This document shows, in pieces, positions 42,866 through 53,675 of a stretch of DNA of 64,000 nucleotides. Source of the DNA: Protopterus annectens (Eukaryota; Chordata; Ceratodontiformes; Protopteridae); the NCBI RefSeq assembly GCF_019279795.1, contig NC_056745.1, forward strand, positions 1,488,914,540 through 1,488,978,539, written 5' to 3'. The first letter of the stretch is position 1. Each line of letters begins with the position of its first letter. The translations under genes were made by a program, and so were the position numbers. Under the pieces are notes generated by a model, which was not told where the DNA came from, ran no database searches, and was given only the letters and a program-made list of their open reading frames with translations.

Positions 42866-43560
42866 TTGAAGCACCTCACTACTGTGCTGTGATGCCAACT
42901 GATGTCTAAGCATGTTTCCATGTATCTGGGACTACCACTCTGCTCCTACAGAGTACCGGTCTAGGTGGCCATGGCCACTTCAGGCACTGGCTGCAGAAGG
43001 AAGCATCTAAATGGCCATGGCCATCTCAGGCACTGGCTGCAGTAGGGGGCATCTGTGTGCTGCAGAGGGACAGCAAGATTTTCTTGTTCTTGTTCTATGT
43101 GGACTTTCAGTAATGTCTGCTGGTCAGTATGATGGTGGGTGTTTGATGCCTGGTATTCTGGTAACAAGTGTCATTATGGGTATAATGCCCTGTCCTGACA
43201 TCACCTCAGCCTGATGACCCAGTGGGAAGCAGAGGAGAGGGCAGAGATGCTTTGTTTTTGTTTCCTTTTCTTAGGTCATCCACTGCATTACATTCCACCT
43301 ATTAGGTCTTACAGCTGCTAAGGATCACAGAAAGAAAATGAAATGATGTCATAATTCACAAGGGCTCCTTTCCAGCAGGGTGTACATGCCATGTGCCATG
43401 TGCATAACTGGGCTGTACAGGTTCCATAGCATGTGTAACATATGTCTACAGTAAAGTAATATCTCCTCTTTGTTTTCTTGTCCTTCTACAGGTTCCCTCT
43501 GGGATGTACAGGTTTCATAGCATGTGTAACATATGTGTACAGTAAAATAATATCTCCTCT
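42866..43560. other. Local tandem duplications, no gene
   Basis: 42965-43060 holds two about 52-bp copies (ggccatggcca...ggcactggctgcag). 43420-43590 holds two about 90-bp copies (catagcatgtgtaacatatg ... tcctctttgttttcttgtcc). No coding gene supported. Confidence 0.7.
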
Positions 43561-43940
43561 TTGTTTTCTTGTCCATCTACAGGTCCACTTGTGATGGTGC
43601 CAGAAGAACAGCAGCAATCACTTCAGCCTGTGCAGGACAATGCCTTTGGTTTTTGGTTGCCAGTGGTCATCAGGCCTGCCTCTCAGCAGAGGGATGCTGG
43701 ACACAGTGACAAAGGTGATCTGGAGAACTCACTGATAGTCTCTGTAATCAGTACTAAAGAGAGAAGGGGAGAGTCCTCTAAGGATAGTGACTCGGGGGGG
43801 GGGGGGGCATCTGAAGTCTCCTGGCAAGTTTACACAGGCTGGTGATGTCTGAGTTACATTGACAGCTGGGCACCCATCTCACAATACAAATGTCGCTTCT
43901 GACATACTGGTAAGCCATGTGACTAGAGTCTGAAGGGAGA
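43561..43940 (+). repeat. Dispersed repeat with an open frame (second copy near 62890)
   Basis: Contains a 94-residue frame (43561-43845) with no recognised domain. It matches 62890-63095 in order: aaaggtgatctg, gagagtcc, tgaagtctcctggca / tgaggtctcctggca, acagc(t/c)gg, cccatctcacaa and gcttctgacat. A poly-G tract at 43795-43807 interrupts it. Probably an unidentified transposon. Confidence 0.6.
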
Positions 43941-44303
43941 GATAATAAATCAGCAAGAAAAGGAGAATAGTTTTACTGGAACTGAATTTATCCTCAAGTC
44001 TTGATGAGTACCTTCATGAGGTGGACACTGTTTTTCACAAAATCTCACCAAGACAACAGTGATATGTACACTGCATTTTATACAGCACACAGCATGGAAA
44101 AAAGTAGGTTAAAACATAAAAAAGACAGCTCGGTGCTCAAGACCCAGGATAAAAAAGTGCCCATTCCTGGTAGGCACACTGGTGCCAGGAGTGGAAAAAA
44201 TGAAGGTGTAGAATCCTCAAAATATGGAAACATTCCTACAATGGGGCCAGACTCAGGGGGAGGATGGCCCCACTGTTGTAGAAGGAAGTAGCAGTCCATA
44301 AAA
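43941..44303. other. No gene recognised
   Basis: The frame at 44001-44291 shows no motif. This is the left flank of element C. Confidence 0.45.
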
Positions 44304-44517
44304 AGTACAGTTTTGTACCTACCATAAATGTAGGTGTTCGAGTGTTCACCCTGCTGCAGTCTTCACACTTGGGTTATCCTGCCGTCAGGCGGTCCAGCAG
44401 TCGGCCCGAATTCCAAAGTCTTGGTCCGGTGTCAGTTTCTGTCGCTTCTTCCCTGACGTCAGTGCACCAGGGGTATATAAGAGGCATCCAGCATCATTTT
44501 CTTCAGTTTTTCTTGCC
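44304..44517. repeat. Element C left inverted terminal repeat
   Basis: 44334-44517 is the inverse of 49712-49881. It carries a perfect TGACGTCA (44454-44461) and tatataa (44474-44480). Confidence 0.9.
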
Positions 44518-44545
44518 CCAGATGTCAGGTGCCCCCAACAGGTAG

Positions 44546-44549
<4 letters not shown>

Positions 44550-44595
<46 letters not shown>
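44550..44595. repeat. (AT)n microsatellite inside C
   Basis: Same relative place as the AT tract in element B. Confidence 0.97.
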
Positions 44596-44596
<1 letters not shown>

Positions 44597-44713
44597 CTAT
44601 ATAAAAATAAAACAAAACCCTTAGGCACAAGCAAATACACCACAGAGGCAGTATAGGATAGAGTGGTAGAGATGAATTCAGCTGTTTCAGAGGGGATGGA
44701 GGGAGGGTAACCT

Positions 44714-44814
44714 GGACTGCAGCAGGGTGAACACTCGAATATCTAAATTTATGGAAGGTACAAAACTGTACTATGTTCATCGTGTTACCCTGTTGCAGTC
44801 ATCACACTTGGGTT
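44714..44814. repeat. Element C internal complementary region
   Basis: Inverse of the left end to 44772, then a copy of the right end (atgttcatcgtgttaccctg). Junction actgtact/atgttc. Confidence 0.88.
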
Positions 44815-44844
44815 GAATCCCAAAGCCAAGGATGGGAGGTGGAG

Positions 44845-46302
44845 TCAAACAGGGTTAGAAGAAGCTAGTAGGCCCTGCAAAACTGCAGTGGCAAAACCAG
44901 CTCTAGTCTTAGAGTATAGAGGTAGGTGATAGTGTTTGGTGAAGGTGTGCACTGAACTCCAAGTTGCAGCTTCCAGAATATGCTTGGTTGGCACTCCCCT
45001 GAGAAAGGCTGCTGATGTAGCTGTAGCCCTGGTGGAATGGGACCTAATGTTAGCAGGTACTGGTTTCCCATGATGTGAGTAGCAGAAACGTATGCAATGC
45101 CCTATCCATTTAGAAATGGTCTGTTTTGAGATAGCTTTTCCTTGTGATCCCGTAGCATAGACTACAAAGAGCTGGTCAGTTTTTCTGAGAGCCTTAGTTT
45201 TATCCAAGTAGTAACGTAATTGCCTGTGAATGTCCAAAGAGTGTATGAGTCTTTCTCCTTTGTTCTGGGGATTTGGCAAGAAGGTGGGTAAGTGAATGGT
45301 TTGGTTTAGGGCCACACTGGATACCACCTTTGGCATAAAGGAAGGATTAGTTCGTAGAGAAACTCTGTCTTGACGAAAAATGATGAAAGGTTCCACTGCC
45401 ATTAGTGCCTGTAGCTCTGAGACTCTTCTAGCTGAGGTTATTGCTAGTAGTAGGGCAGTTTTCCATGAAAGAAATTTTAAATCAGTTGAAAAAGCTGGTT
45501 CAAAGGGTGGCAGTGTAAGCTTTTCCAGAACAAAGTTGAGATCCCAAGTAGGTGTTGGAGCTCTCCTTGGCGGTCTTAAGTTCTTAGCCCCTCTGAGGTA
45601 CTGTCTTAGGAGTGGATGTGAGAATAAAGGAGGATCCGTGCTGTAATGAGCTAAAATTGCTGAGGCGTGGATCTTAATAGATGAAAAGAAAAGTCCTTTG
45701 TGTAACATCTCAGTTAAATATTGTAGAATCTGAGAGATGTTTGGATCAAGGGGATTTAGGCCTTTAGCCTTGTTCGAGGCGCAAAATCTTTTCCATTTGT
45801 CTGAATAGGTTTTCCTGGTGCTGGGCCTCCTGGCCTCCAGAATGACATCCATAACAGCTTTGGATAAAGGTGTTGGCTGGTTGTTTAGGTAATTTGCCAT
45901 GCAGCCCGGTTTAAAGTCTTGAGCTGGCTGTGTAGAATCTGATTGTCTCGCTGAGTGAGCAGGTGAGGAATTTGTGGCAAAAACCATGGTGGGCCGTGGG
46001 CCATGTTCCTTAAAATTGGATACCAATGCTGACATGGCCAGTCTGGTGCAATGAGTATCATTTGTGGCCTCTCTAATCTGACTTTCAGCGGTACCATTGC
46101 TAGAAGAGGCAGTGGAGGGAAGGCATACACTGTTAATGTTTTCCAGCTGAATGAGAGGGCGTCCACTTTCCAAGCTAATGGATGGCAGGTCCTTGTGCAA
46201 AATTTTTGAAGTTGGTGGTTGTGGGGGCTTGCAAACAGATCTATGTGTGGGCGCCCCCATTTTTGAGCTATCATAGCAAATACTTGTGGATCTAGTTTCC
46301 AT
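44845..46302 (-). CDS. Element C tyrosine recombinase
   Basis: 485-residue uninterrupted frame. The core-binding region holds RRPSTRKTYSDKWKRF and SSIKIHASAI. The catalytic blocks are SARRVSELQAL, HSTRAT and HTFTKHYHLPLY, so the Arg, His-x-x-Arg and Tyr set is complete. Its N-terminal about 140 residues overlap the RNase H end of the RT gene in another frame. The length is identical to B's recombinase measured from the equivalent Met, which supports this start. It could still supply activity in trans. Confidence 0.9.
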   Translation of the reverse strand: METRSTSICYDSSKMGAPTHRSVCKPPQPPTSKILHKDLPSISLESGRPLIQLENINSVCLPSTASSSNGTAESQIREATNDTHCTRLAMSALVSNFKEHGPRPTMVFATNSSPAHSARQSDSTQPAQDFKPGCMANYLNNQPTPLSKAVMDVILEARRPSTRKTYSDKWKRFCASNKAKGLNPLDPNISQILQYLTEMLHKGLFFSSIKIHASAILAHYSTDPPLFSHPLLRQYLRGAKNLRPPRRAPTPTWDLNFVLEKLTLPPFEPAFSTDLKFLSWKTALLLAITSARRVSELQALMAVEPFIIFRQDRVSLRTNPSFMPKVVSSVALNQTIHLPTFLPNPQNKGERLIHSLDIHRQLRYYLDKTKALRKTDQLFVVYATGSQGKAISKQTISKWIGHCIRFCYSHHGKPVPANIRSHSTRATATSAAFLRGVPTKHILEAATWSSVHTFTKHYHLPLYSKTRAGFATAVLQGLLASSNPV

Positions 46303-47807
46303 TTGTGTGGATCCATGATTTTCTGCTTAGGTCGTCTGCCAATGTGTTTTTCTTTCCTGGCAGGAATTGTGCTTGTAATTGAACCTGGTAAGACAGTGCA
46401 GTGTTTCACAAGGTCATTGCTTGCCTGCATAGAGGGTAGGAATGTGTGCCCCCTTGCTTGTTTATGTACCACATTACTGTGGTATTGTCCGTCTTTATTA
46501 TTAGTTGTTCTGGGTGTAAAAGGTCCTTGAAAGCTGTTAGGGCATTCTGTACTGCTAGCATTTCTTTTTGATTGATATGCAGATGCCTCTGATCTGAAGT
46601 CCATTTGCCCTGAAGGCACTGCCCTGCCATGTGTGCTCCCCAGGCATAGTCCAATGCATCTGTTGTAATAGTTTGCCTGGCTGTGGGTAAGATGAAAGGC
46701 TGACCCTTGTTGAGGTGACATGCCTGTGCCCACCATAGAAACTCCTGTTGAAGGCAGGGAATGAGTGGTACCATTGTTTCCAAGCTGTGGCTGTGCTGAG
46801 TCCATACACTTTTCGGGTACCATTGTAATTTCCTCATATGCAGTTTTGCACATGGTATTAGTAGTATGCAAGATGCCATGAATCCCAAGGCCTGCAGAAT
46901 TTTTCTTGCAGGGAGTAGGGTCTTTGTTGCCATTATTTTGAAATATTGAATCAGTTGTCGTTGTTTGTCTGGCATGAGATAAGCCATCTGGGCCGTTGTA
47001 TTCAAGCTGGCACCCAGGAATATTATGTTTTGTGACAGCACTAGTTTTGATTTCTTTTCATTTACTGTGTACCCTAGGCAGTGTTCCACAAGGTCACTTA
47101 GAAGGTGTTTGACAAATGCCAGATGCTTTAAAAAAATGTCCTTGCTTTCTGCTTGAATAAGGCAGTCGTCCAGTTATGGGTATATTTGAATTCTTCTTTG
47201 TCTGCAGTATGCAATTACTGGTGCCAGGCATTTTGTGAAGACCCTGGGTGCAGTAGATAAGCCAAAGGGCAGTGCAGAGAATTGATAATGTGTTGAACCT
47301 GCAATGAAGCGGAGGTATCTTCTGCAATTTTGTCTGATAGGGACATGCAGGTATGCCTCCTTGAGGTCCAAAGTGACTAGCCAAGCATTCTTGTCCAGCA
47401 TGGGAAGAAGCTGCTGTAGTGTTGGCATCTTGAATTTTGGTACTTGTAGATAGGTGTTTAGAATTGAAAGATCCAGAATGGGTCTCCATGCTTTTTCCTT
47501 TCTTGGGACTAGGAAGAGTCTTGAGTAAAGTCCTTGTCCTTACTCCTGTGTGGGTACCTATTGAATGGCTCTCATGTCCATGAGAGCTGTAATTTGTTTT
47601 TGTGCCTCTGCCCATAGATTTGGTGGCAGGTTTGGCATTCCTTTGATCCTTGGTAAGGTATGAAAGTGGAATCTGTATCCTTGAGAGACTATGTTTAGAA
47701 CCCATTTGTCTTTTGTGATGATGTGCCAGTTGTCTGCAAAAAATGCTAGTTTTCCTCCCAAGGGAGCTGCCAGGAGAGATTGCTTGGTAGTTTGAGGATA
47801 GAGTCAT
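45885..47807 (-). pseudogene. Element C reverse transcriptase-RNase H (broken)
   Basis: Readable pieces: 47558-47761 (GGKLAFFADNWHIITKDKW, then a stop after ALMDMRAIQ) and 47174-47428 (LVTLDLKEAYLHV, SALPFGLSTAPRVFTK). At 47174 the Tyr of YLDD is a stop codon. 46406-47089 has TTDALDYAWGAH, HINQKEMLAV and KTDNTTVMWYINKQ; RNase H loses frame near 46406. The C-terminal DIRS segment (HIDLFASPHNHQLQKF) continues to 45885 in a frame joined to an alternate upstream frame. Not functional. Confidence 0.85.
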
Positions 47808-49578
47808 TGTGTTTGTCTTCTGCTAGCTTGGAGCCTGTCTTCTCTTTTCTGGGTAGCAGAACCCTGTTGGCGCGGTTTGTAAGGGCCCTGTGACTGACCT
47901 CTGCCCCTTGGGTGTTTGTATTTGCCCCTCTGTGATCTGTCTGAAGCTGGAAAGGACCAGTTTTTTGTTGTCCAATTTCTGTTGAAACGAGGGGACTGTA
48001 CCTGCAAAAAATCCTTGACCGTTTGCATAGACTTTGCCTTATCCTCCATTTTCTTTAAAACCTCTTCTGCTTTGACACCAAATAATACATCCTGCTGCAA
48101 AGGTGCATCCAATAATTTTGCTTTAACATGGTCAGGGAGGGTTTGTTCTTTTAACCAAGCATGTCTAAGTATGACAGAGCTAGTAACAGCTGCTCTACAG
48201 GAAGCTTCCAATGAATCAAATCCGCATTGTAAAGTATGTTTGCCCACCTGTTCAGCTGCATGCAACAGATCCTGCATTTCCTTGAATTCAGACTGTTCAG
48301 TATGTGTGCTCATTTTTTGTTTTAACTGAGACATTAGGAATTGCTGATATTTCAACATGTGAAACTGGCAGTTTAATGCTCTCATAGCCAGAGTTGCTGA
48401 GGTGTACATTTTCTTTCCCCATCTATCTAGGGCTCCGGAATCCCTTTCAGAGGGCACAGGATTTTTAGCCATAGAAGCTTTTGCTCCCATAGGACCCTGG
48501 GAAATTGTTTCTGGGTCAGCTACAGGGCTTTTATACAGGAATTTGTGTGAGTCTGGTACTCTGTAGTATCTGTCTGGTTTGGCTGGAGCAGGAGGTAGAG
48601 AATCTGGATTTAAACTAGACTCCAAGTAAACATCATCCACAATATCTAAAACAGGAGGGACAGCAAGAGGTCTGTGCTGGGGTAGTAAAAGGAACTCTCG
48701 GAGCCTTTTCTTAGAATTTGAGTAATCCTGGCCTTCCCAGTGGAAATGTTCCCTCATGGTATGTAAAGTTTCCCCAAAGGAGTAGTCTTCAGGGGGAGAT
48801 GCTGAGGGAATAGAGTCTTCAGCGTCAGAGTCTTCATAAGGTGGAAAAGTGTAATCCTGTTCGTCAGAGGAATCTGAGGAGAGTGAAACCTGGTCAGAGG
48901 ATACATAATCCTCCTCTTGTCTTGGTCTTTTATCAGGAGGGGGATGGGTACCCCTGATAAGGGTAATCAAATCTTCAGCCATCTTAAGCATCTGTTTCTT
49001 AGGCATGGGGCCTTGAACTGTAGACGGGTGTACAGTTTTCTTAAGTTTTAAAGGAGTTTTAAGCTTAGCATAAGATTTAATGGTGAGTGTAGTTGGTCTG
49101 ATGACACCTTCAGCAACCGAAGGTGTTTCCACTGCACCGGTGTCTACTTCTGCTCCGGTGTCGGTAGATAGCTGCGTCGGCCTAGTAGGCTCTGCTTGGG
49201 AATCCGCAGCTGTCTGGGGTTCCAGTTCTGCGGTCATCAAGGGCTGCGTAGGCACCTCACTGAAAACCGGAGAACCGGCGACAGGCCCAGCTGAGGCCTT
49301 GGAGTCTGGCTTGTTCCTAGGCTGCTTGTCCTTATCCTTGCGTTTTTTATGTATGGCGGTCGTCAGCTGCTCCGACGGCATGATATAATTAAATTTCCTA
49401 CCAAAGAAATGGCGTGTGAAGTCAAAACGGCATTTGATAGTTTGTTTATTAAACCTAGCGCAAAACCGACAACCTGTGACGTCGTGGTCTGGCCTAGGCA
49501 AGGAATACAACAGGAATGGAAGTCCTTATGAGGTATTTGCTTCCCACAAGAAATGCAATTGTTAACTTTTTCTGACAT
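47804..49578 (-). pseudogene. Element C gag, one frameshift
   Basis: Met at 49578 begins MSEKVNNCISCGKQIPHKDF, then C-C-I-P-C-L-G. A one-base loss near 49490 moves the rest to the frame open from 49510 to 47804 (568 residues). That frame has DHDVTGCRFCARFN, a KKRKDKDKQPR basic stretch, MAEDLITLIRGTHP, YEDSDAEDSIPSASPPEDY, QHRPLAVPPVLDIVDDVY, LDRWGKKMYTSATLAMRALN, LPDHVKAKLLDAPL and a basic Arg/Gly/Gln tail. Apart from the shift it is complete, and it shows the codon (Arg) that is a stop in B. Confidence 0.88.
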
Positions 49579-49711
49579 CAGACTGAGGCAAGAAAATGTT
49601 CCCCAACGGGGTACTTAGCTTTATTGAAGACTTCGGACTGAAATTCAAATCGAAAATCTCAGGTGTCGGCCGACCGGCACTTGCAAACTGCTTCTGCTTC
49701 GGGCACCGCGC

Positions 49712-49881
49712 AGCAAGAAATACTGAAGAAAATGGCATTGGATGCCTCTTATATACCCCTAGCGCACTGACGTCAGGGAAGAAGCGACAGCAACCGACGT
49801 CGAATTCGGGCTGACTGCGGGACCGCCTGACGGCAGGATATCCCAAGTGTGATGACTGCAGCAGGGTAACACGATGAACAT
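49712..49881 (-). promoter_or_regulatory. Element C 5' terminal repeat with CRE and TATA
   Basis: Perfect TGACGTCA at 49768-49775 and tatataag (49748-49755, minus strand), oriented toward gag. Confidence 0.72.
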
Positions 49882-50300
49882 CCAGAAAAACTGATAGTCC
49901 AAAAAAAGAGCCATGAAACTGATATAGGGGACTACTGAGGATAAGAAAGAAATGATACATTGTTACTATTATGCAATAAAAGTGTCAGAAGCTTTAAATA
50001 AAAAAATGTGGTCATTATACAACAGAGTTATGAAAGACATTACATAGACCAAGAAACCTTGGGCCATTCGGAAAAAGAAGTGACTGAGTATGTGTGAGTA
50101 AAGAACAAAATCTAGATATTTTTGAAAGGTACAAAAAAGAAACATGGACATGGGAAAAAAAGAGAAACATCCGATGTGGTGCAATATTTATACAAAGGAG
50201 AAAGACAAATAAATCAATACAAAAAATCAGTGCCAAAAATATTCAAAGAGAAATACAGGCAAAAACATCCAGATACACAACATTTCAGAATATAAAAAAC
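49882..50300 (+). mobile_element. R2-type LINE 5' region fragment 1
   Basis: The frame 50094-50345 (KKETWTWEKKRNIRCGAIFI ...) is a diverged copy of 50706-50981: gaaacatggacatgggaaa matches gaatacggacacgggaaag, and caaagagaaatacaggcaaa matches tgaagagaaacacaggcaaa. It belongs to the LINE seen at 58762 onward. Confidence 0.55.
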
Positions 50301-50590
50301 AAGATCACAAAGACGGAACATAAAGATCACAAAGAAGGAACATAAAGATCACAAAGAAGGAACATAAAGATCACAAAGAAGGAACATAAAGATCACAAAG
50401 AAGGAACATAAAGATCACAAAGAAGGAACATAAAGATCACAAAGACGGAACATAAAGATCACAAAGACGGAACATAAAGATCACAAAGACGGAACATAAA
50501 GATCACAAAGAAGGAACATAAAGATCACAAAGAAGGAACATAAAGATCACAAAGACGGAACATAAAGATCACAAAGACGGAACATAAAGA
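50301..50590. repeat. 22-bp minisatellite, about 13 units
   Basis: Unit gatcacaaagaaggaacata plus aa, with a gacgg/gaagg polymorphism. It separates the two LINE 5' fragments. Confidence 0.95.
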
Positions 50591-50984
50591 AGACAATCAG
50601 TGAAGTAGAAGTTAAAACATAGAAGCTGAAGTTACGGAGCGCCTGTGAAGTGAAGGACTTAGTGTAGCATGTCTAACACGGGTTACATCACAGCATGATG
50701 GAACAATGAGTCCCCCAAGTAAGGAGAAACAGGAGGAGCAGGAGACACCCGAAGAAGGAATACGGACACGGGAAAGAAAAAGTGATTTAATATGGTGCAA
50801 ATTTTATGCAAAGAAAGCAAAACTAACCAATACAAAAAGAGCAGCACCAAAGACATTTGAAGAGAAACACAGGCAAAGGCATCCAGAGATGGAAAATGTT
50901 ACAACACAAAAAACAAGAAAACAAAGGGGGAAAGTAGAAAAGAGGACTAGTAACGGAGAAACGGAGAAGTTAAAGAAATAGAAA
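50591..50984 (+). mobile_element. R2-type LINE 5' region fragment 2
   Basis: Starts gctgaagttacggagcgcct and reads cctgtgaagtgaagga, matching 58762-58800, which lies on the other side of the satellite and element D. A 91-residue frame at 50706-50981 is basic and has a Cys/His pattern (IWCKFYAKK ... EKHRQRHPE) that could be a degraded zinc finger. Confidence 0.6.
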
Positions 50985-53192
50985 AGTACAGTCGTGTACT
51001 TACCATAAATGTAGATGTTCCAGTGCATTCACTGTCACAGTATACATAAAGTACAGTCGTGTACTTACCATAAATGTAGATGTTCCAGTGCATTCACTGT
51101 CACAGTATACATAAAGTACAGTCGTGTACACTTACCATAAATGTAGATGTTCGAGTGCATTCACTGTCACAGTATACATAAAGTACAGTCGTGTACACTT
51201 ACCATAAATGTAGATGTTCCAGTGCATTCACTGTCACAGTATACATAAAGTACAGTCGTGTACACTTACCATAAATGTAGATGTTCGAGTGCATTCACTG
51301 TCACAGTATACATAAAGTACAGTCGTGTACACTTACCATAAATGTAGATGTTCGAGTGCATTCACTGTCACAGTATACATAAAGTACAGTCGTGTACACT
51401 TACCATAAATGTAGATGTTCCAGTGCATTCACTGTCACAGTATACATAAAGTACAGTCGTGTACACTTACCATAAATGTAGATGTTCGAGTGCATTCACT
51501 GTCACAGTATACATAAAGTACAGTCGTGTACACTTACCATAAATGTAGATGTTCCAGTGCATTCACTGTCACAGTATACATAAAGTACAGTCGTGTACAC
51601 TTACCATAAATGTAGATGTTCCAGTGCATTCACTGTCACAGTATACATAAAGTACAGTCGTGTACACTTACCATAAATGTAGATGTTCGAGTGCATTCAC
51701 TGTCACAGTATACATAAAGTACAGTCGTGTACACTTACCATAAATGTAAATGTTCGAGTGCATTCACTGTCACAGTATACATAAAGTACAGTCGTGTACA
51801 CTTACCATAAATGTAAATGTTCGAGTGCATTCACTGTCACAGTATACATAAAGTACAGTCGTGTACACTTACCATAAATGTAGATGTTCGAGTGCATTCA
51901 CTGTCACAGTATACATAAAGTACAGTCGTGTACACTTACCATAAATGTAAATGTTCGAGTGCATTCACTGTCACAGTATACATAAAGTACAGTCGTGTGC
52001 ACTTACCATAAATGTAAATGTTCGAGTGCATTCACTGTCACAGTATACATAAAGTACAGTCGTGTACACTTACCATAAATGTAGATGTTCGAGTGCATTC
52101 ACTGTCACAGTATACATAAAGTACAGTCGTGTACACTTACCATAAATGTAAATGTTCGAGTGCATTCACTGTCACAGTATACATAAAGTACAGTCGTGTG
52201 CACTTACCATAAATGTAGATGTTCGAGTGCATTCACTGTCACAGTATACATAAAAGTACAGTCGTGTACACTTACCATAAATGTAGATGTTCCAGTGCAT
52301 TCACTGTCACAGTATACATAAAGTACAGTCGTGTACACTTACCATAAATGTAGATGTTCCAGTGCATTCACTGTCACAGTATACATAAAGTACAGTCGTG
52401 TACACTTACCATAAATGTAGATGTTCCAGTGCATTCACTGTCACAGTATACATAAAGTACAGTCGTGTACACTTACCATAAATGTAGATGTTCCAGTGCA
52501 TTCACTGTCACAGTATACATAAAGTACAGTCGTGTACACTTACCATAAATGTAGATGTTCCAGTGCATTCACTGTCACAGTATACATAAAGTACAGTCGT
52601 GTGCACTTACCATAAATGTAGATGTTCGAGTGCATTCACTGTCACAGTATACATAAAGTACAGTCGTGTACACTTACCATAAATGTAGATGTTCCAGTGC
52701 ATTCACTGTCACAGTATACATAAAGTACAGTCGTGTACACTTACCATAAATGTAGATGTTCGAGTGCATTCACTGTCACAGTATACATAAAGTACAGTCG
52801 TGTACACTTACCATAAATGTAGATGTTCCAGTGCATTCACTGTCACAGTATACATAAAGTACAGTCGTGTGCACTTACCATAAATGTAGATGTTCGAGTG
52901 CATTCACTGTCACAGTATACATAAAGTACAGTCGTGTACACTTACCATAAATGTAGATGTTCCAGTGCATTCACTGTCACAGTATACATAAAGTACAGTC
53001 GTGTACACTTACCATAAATGTAGATGTTCGAGTGCATTCACTGTCACAGTATACATAAAGTACAGTCGTGTACACTTACCATAAATGTAGATGTTCCAGT
53101 GCATTCACTGTCACAGTATACATAAAGTACAGTCGTGTACACTTACCATAAATGTAAATGTTCGAGTGCATTCACTGTCACAGTATACATAA
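50985..53192. repeat. 67-bp satellite built from the DIRS left terminus, about 33 units
   Basis: Each unit is agtacagtcgtgtacac, ttaccataaatgtagatgtt, cgagtgcattcactg and tcacagtatacataa. The first about 57 bases equal the left end of element D, into which the array runs without a break. The first two units lack one AC. Variants ttccag/ttcgag, tagatg/taaatg and gtgtac/gtgtgc mark subtypes. Confidence 0.96.
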
Positions 53193-53409
53193 AGTACAGT
53201 CGTGTACACTTACCATAAATGTAGATGTTCGAGTGTATTCACTGTTGCAGTCATCACACTTGGGTTATCTGCCTGCAGGTAGCCCTCAGCTGGCCCAAAT
53301 ACCAGAGACTTAGTATTTCCGCGTCGGTTGCTTTCGCTCCAGGACTGATGTCAGATCATCAGGGGTATAAAAACAGGCAGCCGACACCATTACATCAGTT
53401 TTTCTTGCC
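53193..53409. repeat. Element D left inverted terminal repeat
   Basis: 53223-53409 is the inverse of 58577-58761. The CRE-like site is decayed to TGATGTCA (53346-53353); tataaaaa is at 53366-53373. Confidence 0.88.
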
Positions 53410-53541
53410 CCAAATGTCAGGAGCCCCCCACATAGGGAGAAACACCACCAGTAAAAAGTTAATACCAATAACCCTCTAAGGGGTGAGTAATAGACATAGA
53501 GAGAAGAGAGAGAGAAAGAGAGAGAGAGAGATGGTAAACCA

Positions 53542-53645
53542 GGACTGCAACAGTGAATACACTCGAACATCTACATTTATGGTAAGTGTACACAACTGTA
53601 CTATGTTCTTCATGTTTGACTGTTGCAGTCATCACACTTGGGTTG
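53542..53645. repeat. Element D internal complementary region
   Basis: Inverse of the left end to 53602, then a copy of the right end (atgttcttcatgtttgactg). A (GA)n tract precedes it at about 53500-53531. Confidence 0.88.
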
Positions 53646-53675
53646 ATTCCCAAAGCTGAAGAAGGGTGGAGGCAG

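Larger units (their letters stand above)
44304..49881 (-). mobile_element. DIRS-like retrotransposon C
   Basis: 5578 bp; left end agtacagttttgtacc, right end ggtaacacgatgaacat. Layout as in B. Recombinase is intact; gag has one frameshift; RT has a stop at the YLDD box and other damage. No flanking duplication. Confidence 0.92.

Noticed and set aside
43561..43845. Host exon preceded by a pyrimidine tract
   Set aside because: The segment recurs at 62890 as a dispersed repeat, has a poly-G interruption and no recognised domain.
50985..53192. CRISPR-like array
   Set aside because: Direct tandem repeats with no unique spacers, in a vertebrate context, and derived from a DIRS terminus.
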